This document shows positions 48,070-61,014 of a stretch of 64,000 nt of DNA, one piece after another; the first letter of the stretch is position 1; the number at the start of each line of letters is the position of its first letter. The translations under genes and the position numbers were made by a program. Origin of the DNA: Polytrichum commune (taxonomy: Eukaryota > Streptophyta > Polytrichopsida > Polytrichales > Polytrichaceae); the NCBI GenBank assembly GCA_950295325.1, contig OX485803.1:76151554-76215553 (forward strand), read 5' to 3'. Under the pieces are notes generated by a model. That model did no database searches, was not told the origin of the DNA, and saw nothing but the letters and a program-made list of their open reading frames with translations.

Positions 48070-48800
48070 TGGCCTAACCACCATTAGGTGTGGGGGGCTA
48101 TTAGCTAATAATGAACTCAACCTTTATTTAGCTCCCCTTTCATCTTTAAGACCTTGCAACTATCTAGTATATAACTATTTTAGAAAATGTAACCATACGT
48201 TTGGTGCACATTGATTAGCGTTGTAGTTTAATGCACCTAGACCAATGTGAAATTAATTTTGATGTAGGGACTTAGAAATATGTGATTTAAGTTGAATACT
48301 CAACATAATTGGGAAGCCCTATATGGTCAATTAATGAGCACGAGAATCTACACTTCTACAGTGAACAAGATATTCATATGAGCTCGAAAAATTATGAGAA
48401 AAATGGCTAAGACTTTGATTTGAATTTGCTAACCATCTTGTACTAATCGCATGCTTCATTTCCTAGGAGAATTAAGCTAGTGGAACAAAAGTAACCATTC
48501 AACACCCATCTACCTTAGAAGGAGAGAAAATCAAATTAAAATAAGAAGCATTTTGGCAAATTCTCCCGTGGCCACCAGAACATTACATAGAGTGGTCCTT
48601 CTTGTCGAGAGAGAAAGAAAAGGGGCTCATCTGACCAGGCATTATCCACTGGTCGGTAAGAGGGAGGTAGCTATAGCCAGGTCACAATAACACACGAAAG
48701 TAGGTACCCAAAGCTCACTACCCAAAAGGTAAAGGCAAGTTGCATGCCAAAAACCAGCCTCAAAATGGGGATTTGGGCGAACCAACCCATACACTTAATA
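48070..48800. other. No gene recognised
   Basis: Mixed sequence between the Harbinger-type element and the foldback. No credible frame. Confidence 0.4.
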
Positions 48801-49179
48801 GTCGGCCGGGGACGTTAAGTTCTCCCCGCGAACTTTTCGGGGGAGGAATATTCGGGCAAGGGCAGCCACCCGTCGGATTTTTTGGACTCGACCGAAAACT
48901 GCTGCCTGCCCGCCCGACTTCAAAAAAATCATTGTCCTTGCATTCTTGAAGGCCACTTATCCACAAATCCCATATTGGGTGCACTTCATCTTCAAGGTCC
49001 CAAATCCAATATATATGTTCACTTCCATTGAGTAAGTAAGCAATTGACTTGGATTTCATTTTCAAAGTGAAACCGCCAATAAAGCATGTAATTAACTTGG
49101 AAGTCAAAAATATTACAAAATCCTCATTAGCACTGAGGTTATGATTTTTGTGGCTTACCATTGCAAGGGACTCTGTCAT
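48760..49179 (-). CDS. Hypothetical ORF in the left foldback arm
   Basis: A 139-codon frame containing YLLNGSEHIYWIWDLED and IWDLWISGLQECK. The same peptide, diverged, is read from the right arm (49781-50146, plus strand) and the solo arm at 35545 (minus strand, with a stop and shorter). Retention in three copies could reflect an old captured exon or recent common descent. I do not know the function and doubt it is expressed. Confidence 0.3.
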   Translation of the reverse strand: MTESLAMVSHKNHNLSANEDFVIFLTSKLITCFIGGFTLKMKSKSIAYLLNGSEHIYWIWDLEDEVHPIWDLWISGLQECKDNDFFEVGRAGSSFRSSPKNPTGGCPCPNIPPPKSSRGELNVPGRLLSVWVGSPKSPF

Positions 49180-50055
49180 CCTAAAATGGAACTAAAATTA
49201 ATGACCTATTCTTAAATTTTATTAAATTTTATATTTTATATTTAGTACCTTCTACTATCATAAAGTTTTCATACGCATTTAAACTAATTAAGTGTGATTG
49301 AATGCAACTAAGTCTAATAAATTCTAATTAATTCTAATTAAGCCCAATTAAATCAGAAAGCATGCTAACCAAAATAATTAAGCCTAATTAACTATAAAAT
49401 GTACTTACTGGAATTAATCATGACTTAATGGAATTAACTCCAGTAAGTATAATTTATAATTAATTAGGCTTAATTAATTTGGTAAGCATATTTTCTGATT
49501 TAATTGGGCTTAATTAGGATTAATCAGAATTAATTAGACTTAGTTACATTCAATCACACTTACTTAGTTTAAATGTATGTGAATCTTCGTGAAATTAGAA
49601 GGTATTACCTAGACTATAATATTTAATAGATTAAAAATAAATCACTGATTTTAGTTCCATTTTAGAATGACAAAGACCCTTTCAATGGTTAGTCACAAAA
49701 ATTATAACCTCAGTGTTAATGAGCATTTTGCAATATTTTTGACTTCCAAATAAATTACAAGCTTTATTGGCGATTTCACTTTGAAACTGAAATCCCAATC
49801 AATTACTTACTTACTCAATGGAAGTGAACGTATATATTGGATTTGGAACATTGAAGATGAAGTGCACACAATATGGGACTTGTGGATAAGTGACTTTCAC
49901 GAATGCAAGGGCAATGGTTTTTTTGAAGTCGAGCGAATGGGCAACAATTTTTGGTTGGGTCCAGAAAATCTTGATTTTCTAGACAGGCGGCTGCCCTTGC
50001 CCGAATATTCCTCCCACGAAAAGTTCGTGGGGGGGGGATTTAACTTCCTCTGTGC
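48809..50055. mobile_element. Foldback element with long inverted arms
   Basis: The left arm (48809-about 49425) and right arm (about 49445-50055) are reverse complements over roughly 610 bp. Outer ends carry 'AACTTTTCGGGGGAGGAATA' and its partner near 50010-50030. The centre is an AT-rich hairpin built from 'CTAATTAA' units with a loop of about 20-30 bp. Each arm carries a related open frame (49179-48760 minus; 49781-50146 plus). Confidence 0.9.
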
Positions 50056-50274
50056 CCATGCTCAGAATGCAGCAGATCCTATGGGCCAAAGGTTTAAGTC
50101 AACAACTCTATTTAATATTTTGAAAAGAAAACATTTAACTCAATAGAAAGCTATATTCATGTCTATTTTGAATTTTGATTTGATGATTTTATTCCCAAAA
50201 TAGAATTGTACTCCTAGTCTTCCGAGCTTCAAGTATGTTCCTCAATCTACATGTACAACGCCATCTAAATAGTA

Positions 50275-50661
50275 TTGCTTGGCATGTGGGAGTGTTGGAT
50301 GACCGTTGGTACATCAAACCTAGGTCCACTTGTTGGTTTGACGAGTTCATTTTTTAGAGCTTATCCATTGGACCATTTCTATTATATTATGCACACGAAG
50401 AGACGTATATCCCACCGTTTGTGGGAAGACTTGAGACCATGCATCCAAGGGCAAGCATCTATATGGAGAAATCCTATATGTGTGGAGAAGAAGGCAGTTG
50501 TGATAATGTATGAATTCACTCATGACACGCTTTTTCCACTTGTGGTTGACAAGGCGGTAGGGGGGGGGGGGGGGGGAGGGGGATCAATGGTGTGTGACAA
50601 ACTACTTCTAGTGTGCTCTGCAATTTGCAACAACCATGGCCATCTATTGCTCGGCCTGTAG
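50275..50661 (+). pseudogene. N-terminal fragment of a second Harbinger-type transposase
   Basis: IMHTKRRISHRLWEDLRPCI followed by QGQASIWRNPICVEKKAVVIMYEF matches the N-terminal part of PIF/Harbinger nucleases (..F..L...L.P.I..Q.T.WR.PI.VEK.VA..L..L). After VVDKAVG the frame runs through a poly-G tract (50559-50575), then SMVCDKLLLVCSAI, matching the usual G.STVC helix-turn-helix end. The catalytic domain is missing. Confidence 0.65.
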
Positions 50662-51343
50662 CTAGGTCGAAGACTTGCAAGAATCAACTGGGCGTTTCAA
50701 GTCAAACAATAGTTTCCTAATTGTACTGGAAGTGACAGCGGGTCACCGGAATAGGAATAAGTCATTCTCCATATTGCTACAAGTTGTTGTGATGCTAAGT
50801 GCTACTTCACATCCATCAATACAAGATACTTCATGTCCATCAATACCAATGATCGGGGAGAACCAACAATTAGTTACAGATGAACCTGTTGAGTTTGAGA
50901 AATAACCGATTGAAGTGCAAGACTTCAGAAGAATTACCGATCGCTTTAAAGGAATTTATGGAATATACCTCAAAATAATATAGAAATACCGAAGGATGTC
51001 CACATGTACCCGTTTGGACTTGCAAACATTAGGATCTCGACCGATTATGCCCAAATTTCTCCCCAATGAGTGATCAATACTAACTCAATATAGCTTTATT
51101 CACTTAAGACTGTCACTGCATCCGTGTTCAACTTTCGTTGCTATCTTAGGGAAGCAAATTGCTTAATAAGTATGAGAAGTCTGATCTTAGTGGGAACAAA
51201 GAATTTTCTCCCTAGCCAATACATGTTGATGGCCCTTTATCCGAGCAATCTACAAATTCATTCAATGGTAACAGGAGAGCCACATGCACTGCAGTTAACT
51301 ACTGTAGTGATCCATAGTTACCTACAATAATAGGGGGAACTTA

Positions 51344-51542
51344 ACACTGATTATCCCAATTAGTGCGTAGTGCAATTATGTCTTCCTCGGGAGTTTATTT
51401 TTTACTAATGAAAGTTCAAAAGTTTGTTCGGATATTATAGAACATAGATGACTTTGTTTGGTACATTATTATATGCTCATCAAATAATTATGGCTTTGCA
51501 TAACTTCGAATACTAACATGCACTAATTGGGATCATCAGTGT
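51344..51542. mobile_element. 199-bp Harbinger-like MITE
   Basis: The ends are inverted repeats ACACTGATTATCCCAATTAG / CTAATTGGGATCATCAGTGT. They resemble the ends of the Harbinger element at 42684-47936 (TTATCCC...GTGCG). Flanks TTA (left) and AGT (right), or TAA/TAG if shifted by one, give only an imperfect 3-bp duplication. Confidence 0.75.
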
Positions 51543-51549
51543 AGTGACT

Positions 51550-54240
51550 TTGGAGAGTAGGGGCATCGATCTCCCATATAACAAAGTGGAAGTGAGTGTC
51601 AAGGGTGTGAGCAGAAGTAGAAGATGTCTAGGTGCAAAAGACCTCACACTAGACCTAAGAGGGAGGGGTAGCTTGTGTTCATTGCCACCCCATTCTAGGA
51701 GTAAGCTAAAGGCCACTTCACACACAAGCCAAGGGCCATGAACATGACCATGGAATTGTGAGAGTCCTTGATTCTCATCCAAAGGCCACACCACTCACAT
51801 GGTTTGTCAGAATTTGCATCAGGCCTACCTCTTGGAGGTGGACCTGAAGCAAAATTTGGCAAACCATGAAACATTATCTATAGTCTGTTCTATAAGGAAT
51901 TTACATTTATGAATATTTTTTGGGGCCCTTAGGCCTTCACCTTCTAGTGTGAAGTGAACTCAGATGATCTCGGCCTTTTCAACCAATGAGAGATCTTAGT
52001 ATGCAATGGTCAAGGGCCTTCAATCTCATGTGTGAAGCAACTTCATTAGTAATTATATTGATGGGGGGCTCCACAAGCTACCCTAATCTATGGATCATGT
52101 TAGTTTCTTAAAAGAGTATGCCAATCACATTTTGGAGTTGTTCCGTCGAGCATGACATGGTGGCTGTAGAATGTGGACATGCTCTGCTAGAAAGGCCTTG
52201 CCTTGTTTGTGAAGTAAAAATCATGTCCTAATTGGGGAATGGGACTCCATCATCATAGTAGATGTTGTTGTTGGTTTAAACTTTGCAAAAATGAGTCTCC
52301 ATTGAAGCCTTAGCCTCCACCACCATAGTTGGGCAATTATGCCAAGGCCTCCATTCTTGCATGGATGGTGTGTTGACAAGCCTTGGGGAGGACCACTTCA
52401 ATCTGGAAATGTTTGTCATGGAGAGCAAGGGCTCTTGAGAAGGTAGAGGTTTTTCCCCCACCCCACCCCAAACCAACCCTCAATCCAACCTTGAAGCACT
52501 ACTATATTGGGCACTCATGGTAGCACTGTAAGGAGACCTTCAAACCCTTACAAAAGTCCTCCCACACAAAGACTAGTCGGATACTAGAATCCTCTTACAT
52601 TCAACATCACATGGAACTATTATTTAGTCTAAATTTTTTTTTTGACTCACCTTCCCAAAAAAGAGCGCCCCCCCCCCCCTCTTCTCTTGACTCTTGGATA
52701 AAGGTAAAATAAAAATAAAAACATGGAAAACAATCCATCCTGATTACATGCAAAATTTTCTTAAACAAATTGAATCAATTTGAGCTTGTTCAAACCCATG
52801 GAAGTCACTCCAAGTCAATTTTGAAGGCATGTATGACCCACTATATTTGGGAGTCTTTTTTTTTAAAACAAAAGTCTTCTCTCTCTCTCTAGTAACTTTT
52901 ACATTTCAACTCCAATCTTAAAACTTGACATGACCACCATGGTTGTGAAATTTGCAATTGCTACCTTTGTAAATGAAGCAATTCCCAATCCAATCCAATG
53001 GCCTAAATTGTGGAGCTGGATGTGTCTACGATAGGATCACTCACAGACCTTACCGACTATGTAGAGAAGCTGCACTTATTCAATCATATTTGTTGATCAT
53101 ATTCGTCGGCGGTTGTAACAGCTCTTGTAGTTACCTTAATTAACTTAGTTGACATCATGTTTGATCACCATTCCCAATCCCCAACCCAGCATGCTTCTGG
53201 GCCTGAATCTTGGCTTTGTTTCTCTCCATGACTGTCATCGTCAATATACCAGCTTATATGTACTTGACTTGACGTATTTCAACTTAAACCTATTGGGCCC
53301 AAATAACAATAAGTTGTGCAGTGGAAAACCGGGTCTCATGCCCCGATTTCCACACCAAAGTTTTCGTTCAGTTCCAGCCGTGAAATTGTTGGGGATTATG
53401 TTCAGAAATAGATGTTGGCCCACCACTTTTCACACTATTACAACCTGAAATGCCGACGGATGGTATCAAAATTGGCGGGTGTGATGAGCCCCTGACAAGC
53501 ATCGGTGTAATGTCCAGGGAGACTTTTGGGCATAAGCAAACTGGTGATACTTCAAAAAAATGTTGGAACTAGAAGATATACTATGTTATATAGGCCTTTC
53601 ACATGTTTTCATAGGACTGGGTTTGGGAACCATTATCTCAAATCTCCATTAATTATTTTCTTTCATTTTCCCTCATGAAACTCAGACTTTATGCCAATCT
53701 TGGAATCTCCATTGTGTTTTTTTGTTTTTTTGTTTTTTTCCATTTTTCCTTCTCCTGCTGTAGCTCTTTGCAGTGGATGTTTAGCCTGTCTAGGGATTAT
53801 GATGGGTTGCATATGAGCTTTGAAATGTATGCTGCCATATGGATTCCATGTTTATGCAGAAGCCTAATATACATACATTCCAATTCACGTGTTGAGAAAA
53901 CTACACTAAATATGAAATTTTCTGTCACCAATTCTAATTGTCTTGCTCAATACTATTTGTAGACTGCAGTGCAGTTTCATTAAACACTAAACCCAACATT
54001 GTTTGTCGTTCCTTGTAAATTTTGGGGGGATTATAGATTTAAAGCGCTACAATTATTGTCACTTATCAAGTGATTTTTCATCCAAGTTTCAATTATCCAT
54101 GACAATGTTTGATCACAAGTTGCTGACAATAGAAGGTAGGGTTTTGGCTGATGGATGAACTCATCCATCATCATGACAATTTTTGTTCACTTATTCATAA
54201 GAAGTTCCATCCGAAAAGTTATCATAGTGACATAAAATAC
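51550..54240. other. No gene recognised
   Basis: Mixed sequence with poly-C (52670) and poly-T (53700-53740) tracts and a short (CT)n at 52878. Overlapping short frames lack family resemblance. Confidence 0.4.
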
Positions 54241-54243
54241 CAA

Positions 54244-54540
54244 ACCCAATATTCATTAAAATGAGAGTATTCTAGTGAATTGTGGGTACATAAAGCAAAC
54301 TATCAATCCAAGAATGAAGTGAAAATCACTAGAGAGTTGTAGAGGTTTATTTACATGTGATTGATCATTGCTTTCTGGTGTTGTTGAATAACGCAGTGAA
54401 ACTCTAAAATTATGCATTATCTGGTTTCTTGACTTGACCTCTACAACTCTCTAATGGTTTTCACTTCATTCTTGGATTAATAGTTTGCTTTATGTACTCC
54501 CAATTCACTAGAAAACTCTCATTTTGATGAATATTGGGTC
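54244..54540. repeat. Hairpin/foldback MITE
   Basis: The left arm (54244-54350) and right arm (54439-54540) are about 90% reverse complements ('GTAGAGG' to 'CCCAATATTCAT'), separated by an 88-bp loop. About 297 bp; no coding capacity. Confidence 0.85.
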
Positions 54541-56640
54541 CTCATTGAGGTCGACTCAATCTAAATGTATAAATTGCAAGTTTTGATAATGAGAATGCTT
54601 TAGGCGCATAGTAGTATTTCAATATATTGTCGATCGAAATGGTCTCATCAAACTAATGATCATTCATACTCATCCTGACGACTGCTAAAAAACTTTGCTC
54701 ATTTAGGTCGACTCAACCTAAATGAGTCGATTTCCCCAGTTCAACATACTCTCATTTGAATGGAAATTACACGTTTGAAGTGTAATCTAGTATTTATCAA
54801 ACTAAATTGGCTACAAATATAACATGACTTTCAAGTGTCTAAATGGACAATATTATTTTGAAAGGATCCCACTCTCTCATAATATTGAATATAAGGTTAC
54901 CATATGAAACTAAATATCATATTTAGTGTACCATTTGCATTCAAGCTTGCAAAATCCACATCATGTTGCCAGCCAATCAAACCTTCATCTCTTGTTATGT
55001 TTCTTTTCACTTCTGTTGTTATAGTGTAGTTATGTATGCCTAACTTCACATAACATTACTAAGAAATGGGACCATCTCCTTCTTTCTTCTAATATTGGGT
55101 ACGTCCTTCATGCTCTACAATGTTTGAGTTATATCATTTGTCAATATCTCTCTACTTCAATAGGATCGAGCCCTATGCATCAAGAGCAGACATTCGGAAC
55201 TCATATTCAAACTAAAGACTCTATTTTGTTAGGGATCTGAACGTTTATTCATGAATCTCTCACTTTCTTTGCATGTCTGGCCCACATAACATGCTCAACC
55301 TATTATATAGTATTATGGGTGTCTCAACTAAAAACCTTATATAAAAACATGCCAATCAAGACATATGGGCTTTACGTTTGTAAATCGTTAGTAATGGATT
55401 AAATTAGGACTTCGGTCATCAAGTTATGCCTCCTTGCAACAATTTGAGCATTTAATCAAGGAATGGACTCTTGAAATAGTAGGAATCACACTTCATATTT
55501 GCAAGATTTCAAACCATCTAAAGCAAAACAACTTTAGTGTGTGCATGTGTCGAGGTCACCTTCAAACCCTCAGCAAACTTAGACGGTGTAACCCGCTGCT
55601 GACCGGTTTACATGGAAGTTACTCCCACCAAAATTAGACCTTCATTAGGTTTCCCATTTCTGGTGAAGGTGTTTGCACTCATATAATCTTAATTTTGTGA
55701 TACATAATCTTAATGCTCTTTTGAATCCTCAAGGACAAATTGACCTAAGTTTTCAAGTTTATGTCCCCCGAAATCTAATGTCAAGGTTAGGTGTTCCTAA
55801 ACCTTTATTAGATTTTGCATCTTATATGGATTTAGTAACATAATCCTTTTTCTAATCAAGAGCCCTTTATAAATCTCTAAGGATAAAGTGTCCAAGTCTT
55901 TAAGTTTATGTTCCCCGAAATCTAATGTCAAGGTTAGGTGTTTTAGGGAGAACATCGTTCACACATACAATATCTTTCATGGTTTGAATGATCGTAAAAG
56001 ATTCTTATTCCATTCAAGAACATGCATTTATGAAAAGGTTACAACTCTTTTGAAAGTCAAATCATACTCCCTCACTAAAGTTTCATCTCAAGATTTCATT
56101 CCATATCCAAGTTCTAGTATCCACATAATTTCTCATAAAGTGCTTTCATCTAATGTTTGTTCCGTATTCAAGTAATATTCCTCATGATTTTTAGAGTTTT
56201 CTTTAAATCTTCGAGATAGAGTTTTTAACGAGTTGAAATCCTAAACTTGAGTTGATATGTTGACGGGGTCCAATTTGCCGGCCGCATTCCGATGCATCAA
56301 GTTGAAATGATTCCGTGGTTGATAATCTCCACGTCGCGTCCAACTCGTTCTCTAAGTCATGATTCTACTTCACCACTTTAACTCAAACTATCCCTAATCA
56401 ATCTCAAGTGGCTTTAGATGTCCCTTTCGGCCTTGCCTCATGTTAATCCTTTGATTATTTCCAAATTGGCCTTCAAACTAAATAATTTCCATGTTTCACC
56501 AATGTTTCAAAGTCCTTCCGAGTATTGAATTTCCAAAAATCCTAAATACATATGGATCTTTTGATCCTCTCCGTGTTGAAGAGACACTATGATTATCTAT
56601 TCTTCAAGTCCGAAATCTTTCTAAGGATTTTCAATTCCTT
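54541..56640. other. No gene recognised
   Basis: Contains a direct repeat ('AAGTTTATGTTCCCCGAAAT' / 'CTAATGTCAAGGTTAGGTGT') at about 55755-55790 and 55902-55940. Nearby is 'GGTCGACTCAA' twice (54549 and 54708). Confidence 0.5.
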
Positions 56641-56689
56641 TAAGCCTTTGAGTTCCGGGGATAATATTTCAATCCCTAATCCCGTTGTG

Positions 56690-56835
56690 CCTTCAAATGC
56701 GAGGATTATAATCCTTTAAGTTTCCGAACGTGAGGATATGTTTGATCCTTTAAGTTATTCGAGCACGAGGATATGTTTGATCCTTTAAGTCTTCGAGAGC
56801 TAGGATATGTTTGATCCTTTAGGTCTTCAAGCTCG
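56690..56835 (+). repeat. About 33-bp tandem repeat
   Basis: Four imperfect units with 'GAGGATATGTTTGATCCTTT' and 'AAGT', beginning near 56700. Confidence 0.8.
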
Positions 56836-57739
56836 TCGTCCTCCACCTCAGATAGTTCGCTTTATAATGAGGTGCTTTAGGGGCCATATGTGGCCCCTTT
56901 ATATAGGCTTGGAAATCAAAGGATTTAAAGATGTGGCGGTTAAGCCTCTAAATGTCTGTATTTACTAATTTTAGCCCTATATATCCTCTCAGTCTAAATA
57001 CATCCCTGACAGATGTGAGGCCAAACCCCCCACCCTTAAGCGTCCGTAGTCCGAGTAGTGGGTTTGGGCTCACATTCCTCCGCGGTATTGGATTTGGACT
57101 TGGATGAGTCCATAGTGTAATGTTCACCCTTCAAGTGGTCTTGGATTTAACTGGAATTTCACTTTTAACAACTCAATGTACGATTTCAATACGTATGTGG
57201 AGAATGCACAAGTTAACTATGTTATTTTAACCTCCTTATGCTCGGGTGCTATTTTGTCTTTGTTTGCTTCTAACGTCCATCCGGCTACTTTAGCTACACA
57301 AGCCCTTAAGGATATCCCTCTCCTAAATGGAGTCCGTGCCGTTGACTCTATACTACCACTTGAACTATCACTTGTGTATTCCGTATCGCTACTATAAGAG
57401 GTCTCACTTGGTGTCTCCATACCGTACATAAGCCTTTAAGTATTAAGAAATACTTATGTGACTTATGTCAATCTCTCCCTCGCACCTTTGGTCTTTGCTT
57501 CCTTTGTCTTGCCATCGCGAGAGTGCTCCACATTCTCCATTAAGTTGTGCACGTGGTTTATTTTTAAAGAGAGGATGCAAGTGTTAAAAAAAACACTATT
57601 CTCTATAGTCAATCTCAAATACATTTACTTGTGAAAGCCACACATAACACTAACTAGCATAATGTAACTAACTACTTGTCTATGAGCTAATTAGGTAGGC
57701 TATCTACTAAGCTCCTTCATGAACCCATCTCTTTACTTT

Positions 57740-58030
57740 CTAATTACATAAACCTAGCTCCTTCATAAACCCAGCTTCTTAGCTTCTAACTAAACAAACC
57801 CAGCTCCTTCATAAACCCAGCTCCTTCATGAACCCAGCTCCTTAGCTTCTAACTAAACAAACCCAGGTCCTTCATAAACCCAGCTCTTTACTTTTTAACT
57901 AAACAAACCCAGCTCCTTCATAAACCCAGCTCCTTCATAAACCCAGCTCCTTCATAAACCCAGTTCTTTACTTTCTAACTAAACAAACCCAGCTCCTTCA
58001 TAAACCCAGCTCCTTCATGAACCCACAACT
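57740..58030 (+). repeat. Tandem repeat of 'ACCCAGCTCCTTCATAA' units
   Basis: A 19-bp word 'AACCCAGCTCCTTCATAAA' in one to three copies alternates with 'TTAGCTTCTAACTAAACA', forming higher-order units. Confidence 0.9.
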
Positions 58031-60230
58031 TTGTAGTTGTAATCCCCAACTACCTCACTAATTATTCAAGCCCTTAACTAATCTTCCTACCTAATTTCCC
58101 TAATTCTACTAACAACCCCTTTCTAATCACACAATTCTTCTCTAATCCTAAAATCCTAAAATCCTAGAGAGGAGAGGGGGAGAGAGAATTTCCTAACTTC
58201 ACTAAGACTAACTAATCCACACAAGTATATTTTTGCACTCATCACAACATCAAGTGCTCAACTCTTAAACATGGAACTTGCAACCACGTGTATTCAAAAC
58301 ATGAACTTTAAGTACCACAAATTGGAATCATGAATTAACTTTAAAATCCTTCACGTCAACACTAATTCTACCAAGAGGTCAAGCCCTCTTCAAGGCTAAC
58401 AAGCCTTGGCTCTCAAACTAAAAACTAAGCACACACATGTGCTCCAATATGGCTTCCCACACCCACACTTATAACTCGTGGGGTGCCTTGGAGCACAAAG
58501 GAAAGAGAGGATGAGTGAGGGAAGAATGAGGGATTATATAGTAAGCTTGAGGGGGTGAGCACCCTCAAGGCTCACGATAAGCCCTTGAGATTTCCTCCTA
58601 CTTAGTAGGCGCCAATCCTATCTTCTAAGCCTTCCTCCCTCAAATGATCAACAAGGATCCTAATTCGAACATTTAACTAGCCTTGGCTTTCTACCTACCA
58701 CACTTTACCAAACTTGGGATGCTTCAACCCAAACTTAGCCTCCTTCGCTTTCCGCCGCCATAACTTTCTCCCCTTACTTTCCCAAATCGTCGCTCACCAC
58801 TTAATTCAAACCACGATGCTTAACTCGTGATTTGATTGGTGCTTTGAGAATTTGCTTATCCTCCACCTTGCATTCTTCCTTGGGCCTTCCCCATTAAGTG
58901 GCCATGATGAGGTGGTCCACTTGTGCGCTCCATGTGATCCTCCATTCATCCCAATTCGAATGCACTTGCCTCTTGAGTCACTTTGGTTGTCTCCATCCAT
59001 TTGTACTAGCCTACTCACTAACTACTCAATCCAAGTTCTCCTTACCTATCCTCATTCACTCAAATCCTTCCGAAGGTAAAAACACAATAACAACTCACAT
59101 CCTAGCCTCTTACAACATGGTACTTCTAAGACTAACATTTCACTCTTTTTATATTTTTGTGAAGTAACATGCTACTTCAAAGTGCATCAACTAACGTTTC
59201 AAGGGTCTAAGACTAAATGTGGGCACCCTTTTGGGCTCACAACAGATCTATAATTAGACTGTCACGTGCTTAAAATAGATCTACCCAAGAAGTACATACG
59301 AGCATGTCTCATCCGCTTAGATGTGTCAATTGGTAGTTATACCCCTTTCATCCATTCATCCTAAAGTTTCTTCCTCATTCATTTACGGTTAGCTATAGTC
59401 ATCCAAAATTGGTCATCAATGATGTCCTTTCATCTGCCCTTCGGGTTCATGCTCTCCCGACCCCTTACTAATCCTACTCACGGTCCCACTAAGTAGTATA
59501 ATGCCCTCGGCCACCTCACCTACTAGTGGCCTCCCTTCTACTAATAGTCCTTCCTTTCACTAATAGCCTATCTCTCTCACTAATGGCTAAGCTTAGCTGG
59601 AGGCCCATGTATAAAGTTACTGTTTCCACCTTCTCACTCAAAGCCGAGCTGGCTCCTTCTCTCGGGCTGGCAGCTCCTCCTTCCACGTGGCACGTCCGAC
59701 CAGCTCCTCTCCTCGCTCGGCTCCCGGTCACCTCCTTGCGTCCGCCGGCCTCCAGTCTCGTCGCTCCAACTGCTCTCCTGTTTTCGCTGTCTGTTTGGTC
59801 GAATTACTCCTTCTCCTCAGATCTCAGTCCTCCCTTTGCTCCTGTTGCAGCTTCAATGGCGAGTTCTGTGACCCTACAGCATGCTTACTAATAATAATAA
59901 ATAACACGTTTGCTTAGTTGGCTTAGGTGACCATGTTTAGGTTGTTTATCCTTCTTTGCGTTATGTAGTTTCTTGGGGTGCACCCAAGAGAATTTTTATA
60001 ATTTTTTTCCAAGTCCCACTAGTCCCGTATGGTCTTGTATGACAATAAAATCAACTCGTTACATTATTTTTCAAAGGAAAGAAATTAAAATAACTACATG
60101 AATCTAATCAATATGGTCTAGTTCCCTTTCAAAGTGATATGCCAAGACCTTGGACAAGGCTCCCCTAAAATCCTAAAAGTGGTAGGCATAGCATAACATG
60201 TTCTTATACTCCATAAGTACACCACAACTA
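58031..60230. other. No gene recognised
   Basis: Mixed composition with a GC-richer stretch at 59560-59890. Overlapping frames there on both strands show no family resemblance. Confidence 0.4.
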
Positions 60231-60238
60231 TTGCATGG

Positions 60239-60811
60239 CCCGGGTACACAACTCCCGTATTATATGGCCCTAATTGTAATCACTTATAATGCATTTTAGT
60301 CCAATCTTGAGTGGTATAATTTGTTTAAATCTAGGAAACTTTTGTAGCCCCTGTACCAAGGAATCCAAAAATTTAATTCTATATAAGAAATGAATATTCC
60401 TTGAAACATATAATTGCTTAAAAAACCTAATTACATGAGTTTTTAAAATATATGTACCATTGGCCAAACACCCAACTTTTTGGGCTTTTAATGAAATTTT
60501 ATTATTTTTATTATAACATTAACAATGAATTTTTAATTATAATTAGAGGCACTACTCATGTGGATCTTCTAAAATTATGCATAGGCATCAGTTAAAAAAA
60601 AAGTGCTTCATTTAGTTATATATGTTGTGTGGTTTAAAAAAAAATACACAACCCAACTTTTTCTCCATCTCATTTTATTTAATTTGGTCTTTACCCAAAA
60701 TTTTGGTCCTTCAATTTTTGTATAATTTGATATAATTTTTACAAAAGCCGCCCTTTAAGCCGTTTCAAGGATGATGCTCCTTGTGTATAATATGGGAGTT
60801 GCATAGCCGGG
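60239..60811. mobile_element. hAT-type MITE, copy 2
   Basis: Ends CCCGGGTACACAACTCCC (60239-60256) and GGGAGTTGCATAGCCGGG (60794-60811). Perfect 8-bp target duplication TTGCATGG at 60231-60238 and 60812-60819. The interior is homologous to 36847-37385 with a longer AT-rich middle; 573 bp. Confidence 0.95.
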
Positions 60812-61014
60812 TTGCATGGGGGGGGGGAGTGCTATCTTGTGAGCGGTGAGCAATGAGAGGTAACTTGTAAGCAGTGAGGAAGATGAAATATTTGGTAATA
60901 GGGCCACTAGTATCTTATAGCCGTGGAATTTTGGATTAGAGAATTGTGATTTTTGGGTTTAGTAATATGAGGGGTGGGAAGGATAAACGACATGAAATCC
61001 AATGAATACCAAAT

